NCBI GenBank assembly: GCA_026686845.1
Contig: JAIVEN010000004.1
Span: 15,780,827 to 15,844,826 of the forward strand
Origin: Adenanthera pavonina
Taxonomy: Eukaryota; Streptophyta; Magnoliopsida; Fabales; Fabaceae
Length of the DNA stretch: 64,000 nt
Direction of reading: 5' to 3'
A program made the position numbers and the translations under genes. Positions 31,096 to 41,976 of this stretch are shown piece after piece. Position 1 is the stretch's first letter. The number at the start of each line of letters is the position of its first letter. The notes beneath the pieces are model-generated. The model did no database searches, was not told the origin of the DNA, and was given only the letters and a program-made list of their open reading frames with translations.

Positions 31096-32114
31096 TTTAG
31101 AGTTCTTGGTTTAGTTGGAGAAAGCTAACTGCTTAATCCAAATAATACAGCTAGCCCAAACTTACTCATCATAACTCATGAGCTAGTTTACCTCCTCACT
31201 TAGAGGTGTACTTCTTGCTCTCTAAGGACTACTCTTGAAAAGGATCAATGCTATGGGGCCACTTTCTAGATCAAGATAATCCTTTGAACTAATAATCACT
31301 CTATGGCTGTCATCATTAAAAAGTTTGCCAAATCTTATGATCTCCTTCATAGGACTCTAATTAGGCTTAGGCTAATTTCCTTTATCTAGGTATTAACTAT
31401 TTCTCTTTTCCAACATACCTACCTTTGAATCTTACATTAGTTTTCCCTATTGATTCTTTTCATAACTACATATATTCATTGGTAGCATACATTCCTTACT
31501 AGTCTCTTACATTTATTATTGAAAACATTTTGCATTGATCTTATTTTATAGGCAAGATACCTACTCTTTATACTCATTCTCCTTACTACCTTCAAACTTC
31601 ATAGCTACTTTGTTGTTAGTGGCTTTGCATCGAAAAGAAGTCTTAGGTAGACATTTTCACTAGCTGCTAATTAATGAGGTTTCATATCTTTCTAAACATC
31701 ATCCTAGGTTATCCTTCTTTAGAGAACTATCAAAACTGCAAGGCTTATCAATCTTTCTTATCATCTCATTCTCTTTAGAGGTTGACTACAATCTCATAAT
31801 TGGTCTATTGTGACTATAAGATCTACTATGATCTCTAAGCCCTACTAGGATTCTCTATGACCCTACATCCTTTCTTGACTAATAGGATCTAACTATGACC
31901 TAACTCTGAAAGGATTTAGGACCTAAGAAAAATTAATTGATAAAATATCATTAACTAATCCAGCAACTACTATAAGCTATACTCGAGACAAATCCCTTGT
32001 ACCACTAAAACATTCTTAAGCTAGATTTCTATAAGAAATATGTCTCATTCAAAGGAGAAACTATATTTTAGAAGGTACCTTTCTTTCTGGTTGCAAAGAT
32101 TTGCCCAGATCTCT

Positions 32115-32126
32115 GCTCTGATACAA
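32115..32126 (-). other. Primer-binding site of the reverse-strand gypsy element
   Basis: Minus-strand TTGTATCAGAGC, one mismatch to the initiator Met tRNA site, starting a few bases after the LTR end. Confidence 0.85.
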
Positions 32127-32129
32127 AAA

Positions 32130-34036
32130 TGTAACACCTTGCTCTCATATAGAATTTCTTGTGTATTATAGTATTTCTAGTGTCCAATTATGCCATTTGA
32201 AAAGCTTGAATCATTATAGGGACCAAAATAGAGAAAATAAAAAAAGTGGTACTGTTTATTTGGCACCCAATTTTTTAGCTGAACTTTGAAAAATCATAAC
32301 TAAATTCAGAAAAATTGTATTAATATGTTTCAAGTCTCTAAAAATAGCTAAAAATATGTTCTACAAGGGAAAAATATGAAACTTGTATTTGACAGAGCCG
32401 GTTGATGCAATTTAATGCTCAAAATTTCACTATTCAAATGGTCAAAAATATTGTTCTAGATTTTTTGTCTTTAATTTTGAAAATTTATTTCACATTCTAT
32501 CCTAAGCCAAACCATGCATACTTCACATCATTGGAAAGCTTTGTAAGTATAACTTATAGTTATATTTATGTTGTATGTTTATTCAACTAAAATAGAGCAT
32601 GACATTATCTTAAACAACTAACGATTAGGATATCACTTTACTGAAATTGGTTTAGGAAAACATGTATAACACTCACTATATAGCTCCAATTGCTTTCAAA
32701 TAAGTGGCATATTAAACTTAAAACATATACCTTTCTTATATTCAAACCACTAATTTTATACTACCTTTTAAAATGAGTGCTACTCATAGTAAAAAAAGGC
32801 AATTTTCATACAACTGTCCATTTTTGAACCTCAATTTAAAAATTACACTATAATTGTTCATTTAACTAAATTAAGTATTCTTTAGCTCCTTGGAAAGCTA
32901 GTTCTTTATACTTTCATAGCATATATAAAATATAACATATTTGCTCCATTTCAAATAGAGTACCTTAGCTTCTTTCATGATTGGTCATCTTGGACAAATT
33001 TTTCATGTTAAACTTTTAAACCATTACCATTCATAACATACATGATTCACATTTGTCCAAATCATATTCACAACATTATAAGAGGCATAAAAGAACATAT
33101 TAATAGTGATACATAGCCTTACAACTTCTCATATAATTTTTACATAAAATAACAAAGAGACATAGATTAATAAAAATCTTATCATGGCAATCTTTCTCCT
33201 TGCTCATTTCCTCCTTTGGATACTTGGCATTGCTTGGCCTTTTGATCTTTTAACCCTAGCATTTGGGTACTTGGGGGGTTTAGATTATGACAATCTCAGT
33301 AGCAAGTCACATCTTATGCAACTATGTCAATAATTTCACACAAAATCTCACATGTAATCACATTAAACATTAAAGCAACATATTGGTCATAAAAATTTTG
33401 GAAGCATAATAGCTTAGAAAATAAATGTCTTGGGGAACAAAACTATCATTTTACACCTAAAACCAATCAAAGAAAACATAATTCACAATATGGCAATGTA
33501 TTTGTCATGAAAGAAATGTAATGAAAGAACATAAAGCATTAAACTGAACTTAGCTACCTCTTGGTGTATCAGTTGGCTTTCCTCTTTGCTTTGAATGATC
33601 CCACTTGCTTTCTCAAGTCCCTAAGTATCATCAAATCCTTGCTCAATCAACTAGAATAAGTAGTCACTTCACGAAGTCCCATTAATACCCTAAAAACTTA
33701 ATTTCTTTACCTTAAGCTTAATCTTTGAGGCAATACTTGTCTTTAAGATTTTTCATCATGGAAAATTCATTTTTGCCTTCAAATTAATAAAAATCCAACT
33801 CTAACTCACCCTACTATACAAGATGAAATTTGTCTTATAGAGGGCAGAAGTGGTTTTTTCAAAAAGTTTTTTTTGTTTTCCCCAATAGTTGTTCCCTTTG
33901 CAAAATATTCTCAAGGATTTATGCAACAAAATTGCTTTCCCTCCCATAAATCATACTTGGCCAAACAAGAACAGCAAGGGAAGAAGAGAAAATTTCATTC
34001 CAACAAAGTCAAACTACCTAAAAAATAGGATAGAAC
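32130..34036 (-). repeat. Truncated 5' LTR of the reverse-strand gypsy element
   Basis: The LTR runs from TGTAACACC (plus strand, 32130) to an abrupt change to copia RNase H sequence at about 34036. It shares the diagnostic inner block GACAATCTCAGTAGCAAG (near 33290) with the LTR at 43685-46356. Confidence 0.8.
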
Positions 34037-34507
34037 TCACCAGGATCACAAGTTAATAAGGATGATTTTAGATCGCAATCAGGATTCCTATTCTGTCTGA
34101 ATGGTGGAGTAGTAAGCTGGAAGAGTTCCAAGCAAAGCACTGTAGCTAATTCTATAATAGAAGCTGAGTACATAGCAGCATCAGATGCAGCTAAGGAAGT
34201 TGTTTGGATTAAGAAGTTCATCACTGAGTTAGGAGTGATGGCTACCATCTCAAATCTAATAGATCTATTTTGTGACAATAACAGCACAATAGCACAAGCT
34301 AAAGAGCCTAGGTCACATCAAAGAACCAAACACATACTCAGGCGATATCATCTCATCAGAGAAATCATTGATAGGGGTGATATAAAGATATGCGAAATAC
34401 CAACTGATGACAATTTTGCTGATCCTCTTATTAAGCTGCTTGCACAGATAAAGTATGAGCGTCATGTTAGGTCAATGGGTATTAGATACATCAACAATTG
34501 GGCCTAG
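34037..34507 (+). pseudogene. pol: RNase H C-terminal fragment of pol (Angela type)
   Basis: The frame reads DDFRSQSGFLFCLNGGVVSW, SSKQSTVANSIIEAEYIAASDAAKE, CDNNSTIAQAKEPRSHQRTKHILRRYH and ends at TAG 34505-34507. These blocks are typical of Angela RNase H. The fragment is uninterrupted but lacks a start and the rest of pol. Confidence 0.9.
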
Positions 34508-34520
34508 TACAAGTGGGAGT

Positions 34521-36161
34521 TGTTGGAGATTGTGCCCTATGCAATCATTGTATTATAAACATTGTACTTCATTATGAAAAAAGAAGGTGTTTTTCTTTCA
34601 TTACATTATTATATTGTTTGCATGTTTTTCTTTATAATAATATCCTTGGATAAATCATTTTATCCTAAATGTCCCTAGTCAATCATCTTTGTGGGAACAA
34701 TGATGAACTAAGACTAGTATGATTTTGATTGATAATTATGTGTTAATTATGCATAAAGATACAAATCAAAATCATAACAGGTGCTGGATTAACTTGTCAT
34801 GAGATAGCTGCATAGATCAAGTCATAAGCATATCTCATATATATGACTGTGTCACTAAGCCTTCAGACTTGAGATCACCATGGCTTCCTACATGGGGAAT
34901 ACTATACTTTGGGATAGTCAAAAGTCACCTTTAATTGGGAGATCATAACAGCTATGATCAAGTATAGTGGAATTCATGTAGAGGAAGATGAATGGTCAAG
35001 ATGGAATTTACCCCTTTAATTAATAGAGAGATAGATCCGGGCCCCTCGATGTGTGAGGCTGAGAAATGCATGGTCGTGCTCGAATGGAAGGGTTTCCATT
35101 TGTTCAGTCAATCTGCTCGGAGATGGAGAAACTGATGGTCGAGTAAGATGAGGATAACGTTTTCATGCCTCACACTTGACTAATATATCGTGAGACAAAA
35201 GGGATGTCATTTTGTCATATCGAATCAATGATCTCATATGATTTGGGTAGTCACAATGTCTTGCTAGAGGCCACTTGTGACTTGTGGATCAAATGATGTT
35301 ATTGGCCCACTATCAACATCATATGGGCCTACAAGATCGCACACAAGAATGGGTCAACTCAGGCTAGAATGTTCAGATTCATTGAATATAAAATGCGTAT
35401 AGATTCAATGAATTTAATGATCAATTTAGGATGTGTTGAATTTTATATAAAAATATATATATTCGATATATATATATTATAAAATTCGAAGTATATATAT
35501 GTTTGATATATTTGATATATTATATTATTTCAAAATATATATACACACATATATGATTTAAATTAATTTAAATGAATTAGTTTTAAATTTAATTATATGT
35601 GATAGATTTAAATTTAAACTAATAATTTAAATTTGATTTATATGATAAATTAAATTTGATTCTCGATATAGATTAGATAGTTAGTTTAGATTTAATTTAT
35701 TAGATAGATTTAAAATTAAACTATTCTACTTAATTAATATTTGATTTAATTTAAATATTAGATTTAAAAATTAAACAAATATTAAATCCTATCTATATAA
35801 ACTAGGGTTATTATATATAGAATCAATGGAATTTCGACCTACCCTAGAGAGAGAGTGGCCACACACTTAGAGAGAAAAAGTGTACAAACAAACAGTGAGA
35901 GCATATGGATGCACAGAATCTATGGACGTTCATAAACAGTGGTGCTAGCATGCTGTTCAAGTTGAACTCACAATTTGTGTGGATATCAGTAGAAAGAACT
36001 AACTAGGCATATCAATTCCTAGGATTTGAAATGAAAAGAATAGAAAATTCACGCACATAAGGTAAATTCTTCTTCTACATCTTGATTTAAGCAACGTTTA
36101 TGGATTCACAAGAGGGATTTCAATGGAGTTTTCCACTGCGTGTGTACCAAAATTCCTAACA
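34521..36161 (+). repeat. 3' LTR of the Angela-type element
   Basis: 1641 bp from TGTTGGAGATTGTGCCC to CCTAACA, preceded by the purine tract. AT-rich dinucleotide runs lie at about 35450-35780. No partner LTR is in the window. Confidence 0.87.
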
Positions 36162-37164
36162 CAATCCATGTACCATTTGTTACTTTTCTTTGCTTTGAGG
36201 AAAACCTATAAAAGATGAATCAAGTCTTGCACTTAGGTACCTATATCTTCTTAGGTCTTTTTCTATTAGTACCACTTCCCTTTGGTATTGAAGAACATTT
36301 AGGAACTCACTTTATCTCATTGTCAATTTCCTTTTTCTTGTGGAAACAAGAATTGGAATTGTGACCCTTCTTGTTTCAAAAGTTACAAGATGAGAAGGGT
36401 TTACTGGAAAGTATAGAGGGAACAAAGTAGTTCATGTAATATTTTTTTGCAATTGTAGGCTTTTTAGTGTTTGAGACAGATTTGTCATTTCTTGGGTCAT
36501 AGGCTATACCAATTTTGTTATGAACACATCTTTGTTCACCCAACATGATGCTTAAAATCTCTTTACCTCTTGTGAACTTGGCAAATGTCTTATATAGATC
36601 ATCATTCTCAATGATATCCCTTAATGTCTTAAAATCTCATCTACATCTCCTTAATGTTTTCTTTATCCTTTATCTTGAAGCTTTCATATTCAGTAGTGAG
36701 AGTGTCAATTCTAATTTCCTTGACACCTTCAGTGCCTTAATATGCTATCCCTAGAGCTTCCTATATTTCTTTAGCAATGAAGTAGTTGCATATTCTGAAA
36801 TACTCATTTTCACTGAGAGGATACATGATGACTTGGTTCACTTTTCTATTCAACATTACTTTTGTCATCTCATCTTCACTCTACTCTGATCTACGTTTGT
36901 CTTGCTTAACACCTACTATTTGCTTTGGCTTGAAATCACCAATCTCAATGATATCCCAGGTATAATAATCTAATGCGTCAAGGTAGAGTCTCATCTTCAT
37001 CTTCCAATAGGTAAAATTTTCACCATTGAGGCCAGGAGGTTTGTTGTTGATACATCCATATGGTAGAACAGTGTCTCCAAGTTCAACCATTGCTTCACTT
37101 TCGTATTGTTAGATCCTTCAAGAAAGCCCAAGCTCTGATACCAATTGAAAGCATAGCTGGAATG
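36162..37164 (-). pseudogene. gag: Reverse-strand SIRE-like copia gag with PBS and 19-bp LTR remnant
   Basis: On the minus strand, the PBS TGGTATCAGAGC (37143-37132) is perfect and follows only about 19 bp of LTR (37164-37146), cut by the gypsy LTR at 37165. Gag begins at 37090 (NKPPGLNGENFTYWKMKMRLYL) and continues with many stops through YPLSENEYFRICNYFIAKEI and a knuckle (CNF, stop, NKKGHNSNSC) in which the second Cys codon became TGA. The gag stop is at 36222-36220, followed in the -1 frame by the protease start (SNKWYMD), where the Angela LTR interrupts. Confidence 0.85.
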
Positions 37165-39707
37165 TGTAATATCTCTATTTTTATTCGATTTTAAATAATG
37201 TAGAAGGTTTAACAGAGGATATCATTAAATGCATAGGAAATTATAGAACATAGAGAGATATGGTTAAAAGTGAAAAAGAGCAACAAGGCCTTTTACATGT
37301 TAGAATAGAAAAAGAGAAAATTAAATTGTTGGGCTTGAGAATAGATATTTCATGCAATTTAATCCCTAAAAAAAGGAAGAACTTAGTGCAATTTAGTCAC
37401 TAGGAAAAATTATGAGAAAGGATTTAAATGAATTAAAAATTATAATTTTACCTCAGGTCAAGGAAAATTTTATAATTTTTCAAAATTCTATCAAAACGAA
37501 GCTCATAACAAGCCAGATTCATAGTAATACTACTTAGAAGTTAATTGAGTCCGTATGAATTTATAATTAGAATCGCAAGTTGAAAAGTAAATATACTGCT
37601 GGAAAAGTAATTGGGGGCCATATAAAATACAGTACAGGGACAAGAATATTAAGTGGACCTCACATAATTACATTTTGGGGTAAAAAAATTAATTTACTCT
37701 AAAATTAAATTTGGAATAATCTTATATCAATTAAATAAAAATTACAACAAAAGTATTAATTTGGTACAAGTAAAATTTATCTATAAAGATTATTTTTGAC
37801 TAATAAAAATTATGGAGAAATTTTTTTCCAAAACATTCCTTGAGTGGCATGAATTACCACACCTTAGGACACCCTTGGAATTTCTTTAATTCGTTAAATG
37901 GATGGTCTCACAAAATTAACCAAGTTAGTTAATTAACCTCTAGTTACTATTCAACTATTAGATCTCTTTCCTCAAGATGTGTGGTTAAGTGAATGAGAGC
38001 ACTTTTTCCTCTTCATTTTAGGCATCCAAAACAGAAGCAAGAAGAGTGAGAGAGAGCTTGAAATTCATCAAGAAAAGAGCGAGCAAAGGAAAAGCAACAA
38101 GGCCTGGTTGAAGGTGCAAGTGTAGGTAAGAGTTTCTACCACCTTTAACTTGTTGTCTAAAGTATTTTGTGAAGCTTTCATGGAGTCTTTAACTTCCTCT
38201 CTCACCATGAAAATTTTGGCCAAGCTATGTTAGAGTGAGAAAGTGTTGCTCATGTTAAATAAACATAGGAAAAAGATTAGAATAAGTGTTGAAAGCAAGA
38301 AAACACAAGTTGTTGCAAGTAGTTTGAAGCATATATTTTTCTCTCAATTTCCTCTCATTTTTGGCCTAATAAGGTTTACAAGAGAGAAGGAATTTCAAAA
38401 TTTTGACTTCAAAAATGGATTCCTTGGGTCTAAATTAGGTAAATACAAGTATGGTATACAAAAAATCCAAGAGAAATACAAGATAGGATTTTAAGGTTTA
38501 GTATGTAGAATTTTGTATAAGGTCATGAGAACAGTGGCTAATGACCTTCAATTGTGATGTATTAGGGTTTAAGAAAGTTTTGAAAAGCCAAGGATAAAGT
38601 ATACAAAGCTTGGAAGGCCAACAAATTGCACAAGGTAGCAATCTTAACTATTCTTGCTTTAAATTGTCATATGCTTTTCAATGAATTTGATGATTTGCTT
38701 ATTGCTATTTTGATGAATTAAGATGCTTTGAGTATATTGGCTGAGTTATTTGAGGGGTTTTGAGACCCCAAATAGTCCAAATTACAACATAAAACTTTGC
38801 CAAAATTTTTGTAAATCATTATGTTGTAAATGTACTAAGGAGTTTAATTGATGTTATGATGGTTTTATGTGCAATGTGATAATATGAAGGCATGAATGGT
38901 GGTTGCTATCGAGATTCTTTGAATCTTATTTCTTCCAAATGTTTTGTTGAGGACCAAGTCATGTCAACATTGCTCAAGAGGAGAAAAGCAGTGAAAGACA
39001 AATTCATAATTAAGTTGCTTTTGCTTCAAATAGTCCTTTATTATGAGATGTTATATAAAATCATATGATTTGCCTTAACTTGTACCTTTATGTAAATATG
39101 TTCCCTTAGGACTTATGTAGTGTATTGTACAATATGAAGATAAGTTGTGGCTATGTATATGCTTTATGGCCTTTATTATGCTAGGCTATGGGATGTAAAT
39201 GGTCAATATGATCTTTAGTTCATGAAATAGTTATTGTTTAGACATTTTTATGTTTACTATATGAGTTTTATGTATGGATGAAAATTAAACAAAGAGTGCT
39301 TTAAAATAGTCTAAAGAGCACTCAATTTGAATATCTGTATGATTTTATATGATTTTTCAAACTTAGTTCAGAATATAGGAATTTCAGAAAATGACAAAAT
39401 AAATAGTAAAACTTCTCAAAATTTACTGTTTCAATTGGTCCAATCAATGCTTTGTTTTATATTTTTCCCATGTAGACAATGCTTTCAGCTATTTTTAAAT
39501 ACTTGAATCACTTGTGTACTATTTTGTGGAATTATTTATGAATTTCCAAAATTCACCTAGAGGTATGGAATTTACCAAATGAATAGTGTCAATTTTTTTG
39601 GAAAACTTATTATCACTTTTTTATGTGATTCAAGCTTCCAAAAGTCAATGAATGGGCTTATTTATGGTCTAACACGTGGGAATTAAGCCTAAGATCTAGG
39701 TGTTACA
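37165..39707 (+). repeat. 5' LTR of the forward gypsy element
   Basis: 2543 bp from TGTAATATC to GGTGTTACA. It shares the blocks AACGAAGCTC and GAGATTCTTTGAATCT with the LTRs at 48222 and 51803. A donor-like GGTAAG lies at 38125-38130 after a purine-rich stretch. Confidence 0.85.
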
Positions 39708-39711
39708 TTTT

Positions 39712-39723
39712 TTGTATCAAAGC
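39712..39723 (+). other. Primer-binding site of the forward gypsy element
   Basis: TTGTATCAAAGC has two mismatches to the initiator Met tRNA site. Confidence 0.78.
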
Positions 39724-39787
39724 AAAGGTTTAGGCTCTCAGAGCATTGAGTTTAGATTAGAATAGTTTAAGTTTTGAGAAAAGGAAT

Positions 39788-40880
39788 ATGTTTCTCATTA
39801 TTATTCCTTTGAGATACTCTATTAACTACTTGTTATTATGGAACAAATGTCTACATCCACAAGTAGCTCAATTGTGGGCTTTTCTATGGAGCTTCGAGGT
39901 TGTACCTGGAGGAAATAACAGGGAAGACAGTATAGGCTCGAATGTGATGCCATTAGGTAGTATTACAAGGGTACCATTTGAGATAAGACCTTCTTCTCAA
40001 GAGCCTATCACACTAGAGCTAGTACAGGTTGACCCTAATATGAAGGAGCCTCCATATGAGAGAAGGGTAGAAGTATTTGAGGATGTGGATTTTGAGATGG
40101 GGTTTTTGATGGACCCAAATAATACCCCTAGTGATAGATTTGCAAACATCAAGTACATAGTTTACAAGATCATACATTAAGCAGTTTAAGGAACTAGATA
40201 GAGTGATGGCTTTTATAAGCTGGGTATCACAAGTGCAACAATTTTTGGAAGAACAAGGAAACCAATAACCCAAGCAGTTTTGGATTGACACTCCACTTAA
40301 TGAAATACTGGATGATCAATTCTGGGCTGCAATTAAAGTAAAGCTCGAAGGAAGAGAATTCCAGAACTTGGCTAAGTGTGTTTAAGTTTATCTAGTAGAA
40401 GCTAAGGCTAAAAGGAAGAGACAAGAAGAAAAAGGATAAAGCAAAACAATCAATTGTAGAAAATCCCAAAGCTTCAAGTATCAATACTTTGGAGGTGGCT
40501 AAGATTGTGATTGGGTTGTATGTGGAGAGTCATTGAAGTTATTAGGATACCCCAATACTTGCATTATTGGATGCAGTGCGGGCTTCTAGAGATCATTTTG
40601 ACTCTCAAGGGCATCATTTCTTTGAGCCTATTTGGATAGATGCAGTTCTTACCTACTACCTAATGATGATGATTACTAGAGGTTGGTGAAGTAAGAGATT
40701 AGATGCAATTGGCCTGAGAACTTGCATGAGTGTGTTAGGGAGCTAATGCATCAAGAACAATTAAGGTTGGAGTTGGAAGATTTGGAGCGGACTGAGACTG
40801 ATCATATAGAGCTCCAGTCATATGAGTACTTAATAGAAGGGGGCCTTGTGGAATCTCTAGAGGAAGATTAAGAGGAGATC
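39788..40880 (+). pseudogene. Leader ORF region between PBS and gag (forward gypsy copy)
   Basis: An open stretch 39788-40180 (130 codons; PFEIRPSSQEPITLELVQ) is followed by decayed frames reading QFWIDTPLNEILDDQFW near 40275 and LLDAVRASRDHFDSQGHHFFEP near 40570. The latter block has a counterpart at the same place in the reverse copy (30920-31095). I do not recognise the protein. Its position before gag is like ORF1 of Ogre elements, but the primer site here is Met, not Arg. Confidence 0.5.
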
Positions 40881-41159
40881 TAGTTTCTACTTACCTCTTA
40901 GATGGTCCTAGTTCCTCTTAGATGTTAGTTGAGTTGTAAATATTTGTGAACATGTATATATGTAAAGAATTTTGATTGACTACAAATTTTTGAGTTGTGA
41001 TATACATGCAGTCATAGATAGTATGACCAGTAAAAAAGACTAATGTTTATGTGACTGTAAATAAAGCATGTATAAAGTTGAGTTAGTTGAATAAAATGTT
41101 TTTGTTCATGTATATACGTATGTGTGTCTTCTAGGTTTTATTACTATATGTTCCTGATT

Positions 41160-41976
41160 TCAATTATTGTCTAGATATAAAGGTTGACACTAGAAGATAG
41201 GCTAGGGCAACAACTCCTAAGCAAGGAGAAACTCCACAGCAAGTTGATCAATTACAAGTTATTCTGAACAAGTTAGATCAATAATAGCAGATTATTGAGG
41301 TTTTACAAAGAACTATAGCTACTCAGAGGTAGTATCCTGAGGTTAGAATTGAGGAGTCAACTCCAAGGCCACAGCAACAAATGGAACCCCTGATTGCACA
41401 AGTAAATCAGGTTGCCATAGATTTTGCTAAAAAGCAAAGTGTGATAGCTCAATTGCGAAAGCATTTTCCTTCATCCTTTAAAGGAAAATTTGATGTCTAA
41501 GCTATGGAAGTTTGAATTCTAAGCCTAGAAAAGATATTCAGGATAATAGGTTGTACCTTAGAGATGAAGGCTCTATTAGCTACTCATATGTTTAAGAAAG
41601 AGGTTGATTGCTAGTGGTGGAACAAAGAGTTGATTTTATAGGCCAATAATATACCTCTAACGTGGTAGACATTTCTAGAGTACTTTTACGATAAGTATTT
41701 TCCACGGTTAGTGAGGGATGAGAAGGAAGCTAAATTCATAATGCTTCGTTAGAAGGAACATTAATCAGTGGATGAGTATGTAGCTACCTTGATGCAATTG
41801 GCATAGTATTCCACTTAGTTGCAACAGCATGATGATGAGCGATGGAAAACTGAGAAACTAGAATATGGCCTGAAGCCATATATAAGAGAAAGGGTTACAC
41901 CAATGGGGATAAGGGATTTAATAGGAAGTCAGCAGAATAACAGAAAATGGTGTGAACCACAAGATTCATGACTACT
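41160..41976 (+). pseudogene. gag: Gypsy gag, N-terminal and capsid part, with stops
   Basis: The frame reads RATTPKQGETPQQVDQLQ, RKHFPSSFKGKFDV, LEKIFRIIGCTLEMKALLATHM, FLEYFYDKYFPRLVRDEKE, SVDEYVATLMQLA. This is the Retrotrans_gag capsid domain of chromoviruses. Many Trp and Gln codons have become stops. Interrupted at 41976 by the solo LTR 41977-47958. Confidence 0.87.

Larger units (their letters stand above)
30290..34036 (-). mobile_element. Truncated Ty3/gypsy chromovirus-type element (reverse strand)
   Basis: On the minus strand the order is an LTR piece (34036-32130), PBS (32126-32115), a leader with an ORF remnant, and a gag start near 30530 that is lost by about 30290. The LTR end GGTGTTACA and the primer site fit Tekay/Del-type chromoviruses. 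The LTR lacks its first roughly 900 bp compared with the solo LTRs at 43685-46356. All coding parts are decayed. Confidence 0.75.
34037..36161 (+). mobile_element. 3' end of an Angela-type Ty1/copia element
   Basis: RNase H, polypurine tract (AAGTGGGAG) and a complete 3' LTR are present. Everything upstream is gone, with an abrupt junction to the reverse gypsy LTR at about 34036. The right end lies inside the protease of the reverse-strand SIRE-like copy. Confidence 0.85.

Noticed and set aside
35440..35780. AT dinucleotide runs as a separate microsatellite or matrix-attachment site
   Set aside because: They lie within the Angela LTR and are explained by LTR composition.
37165..41976. Ogre/Tat assignment because of the leader ORF
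   Set aside because: The primer site matches initiator Met tRNA, not Arg, and the LTR ends TGTAATATC / GGTGTTACA fit a chromovirus better.
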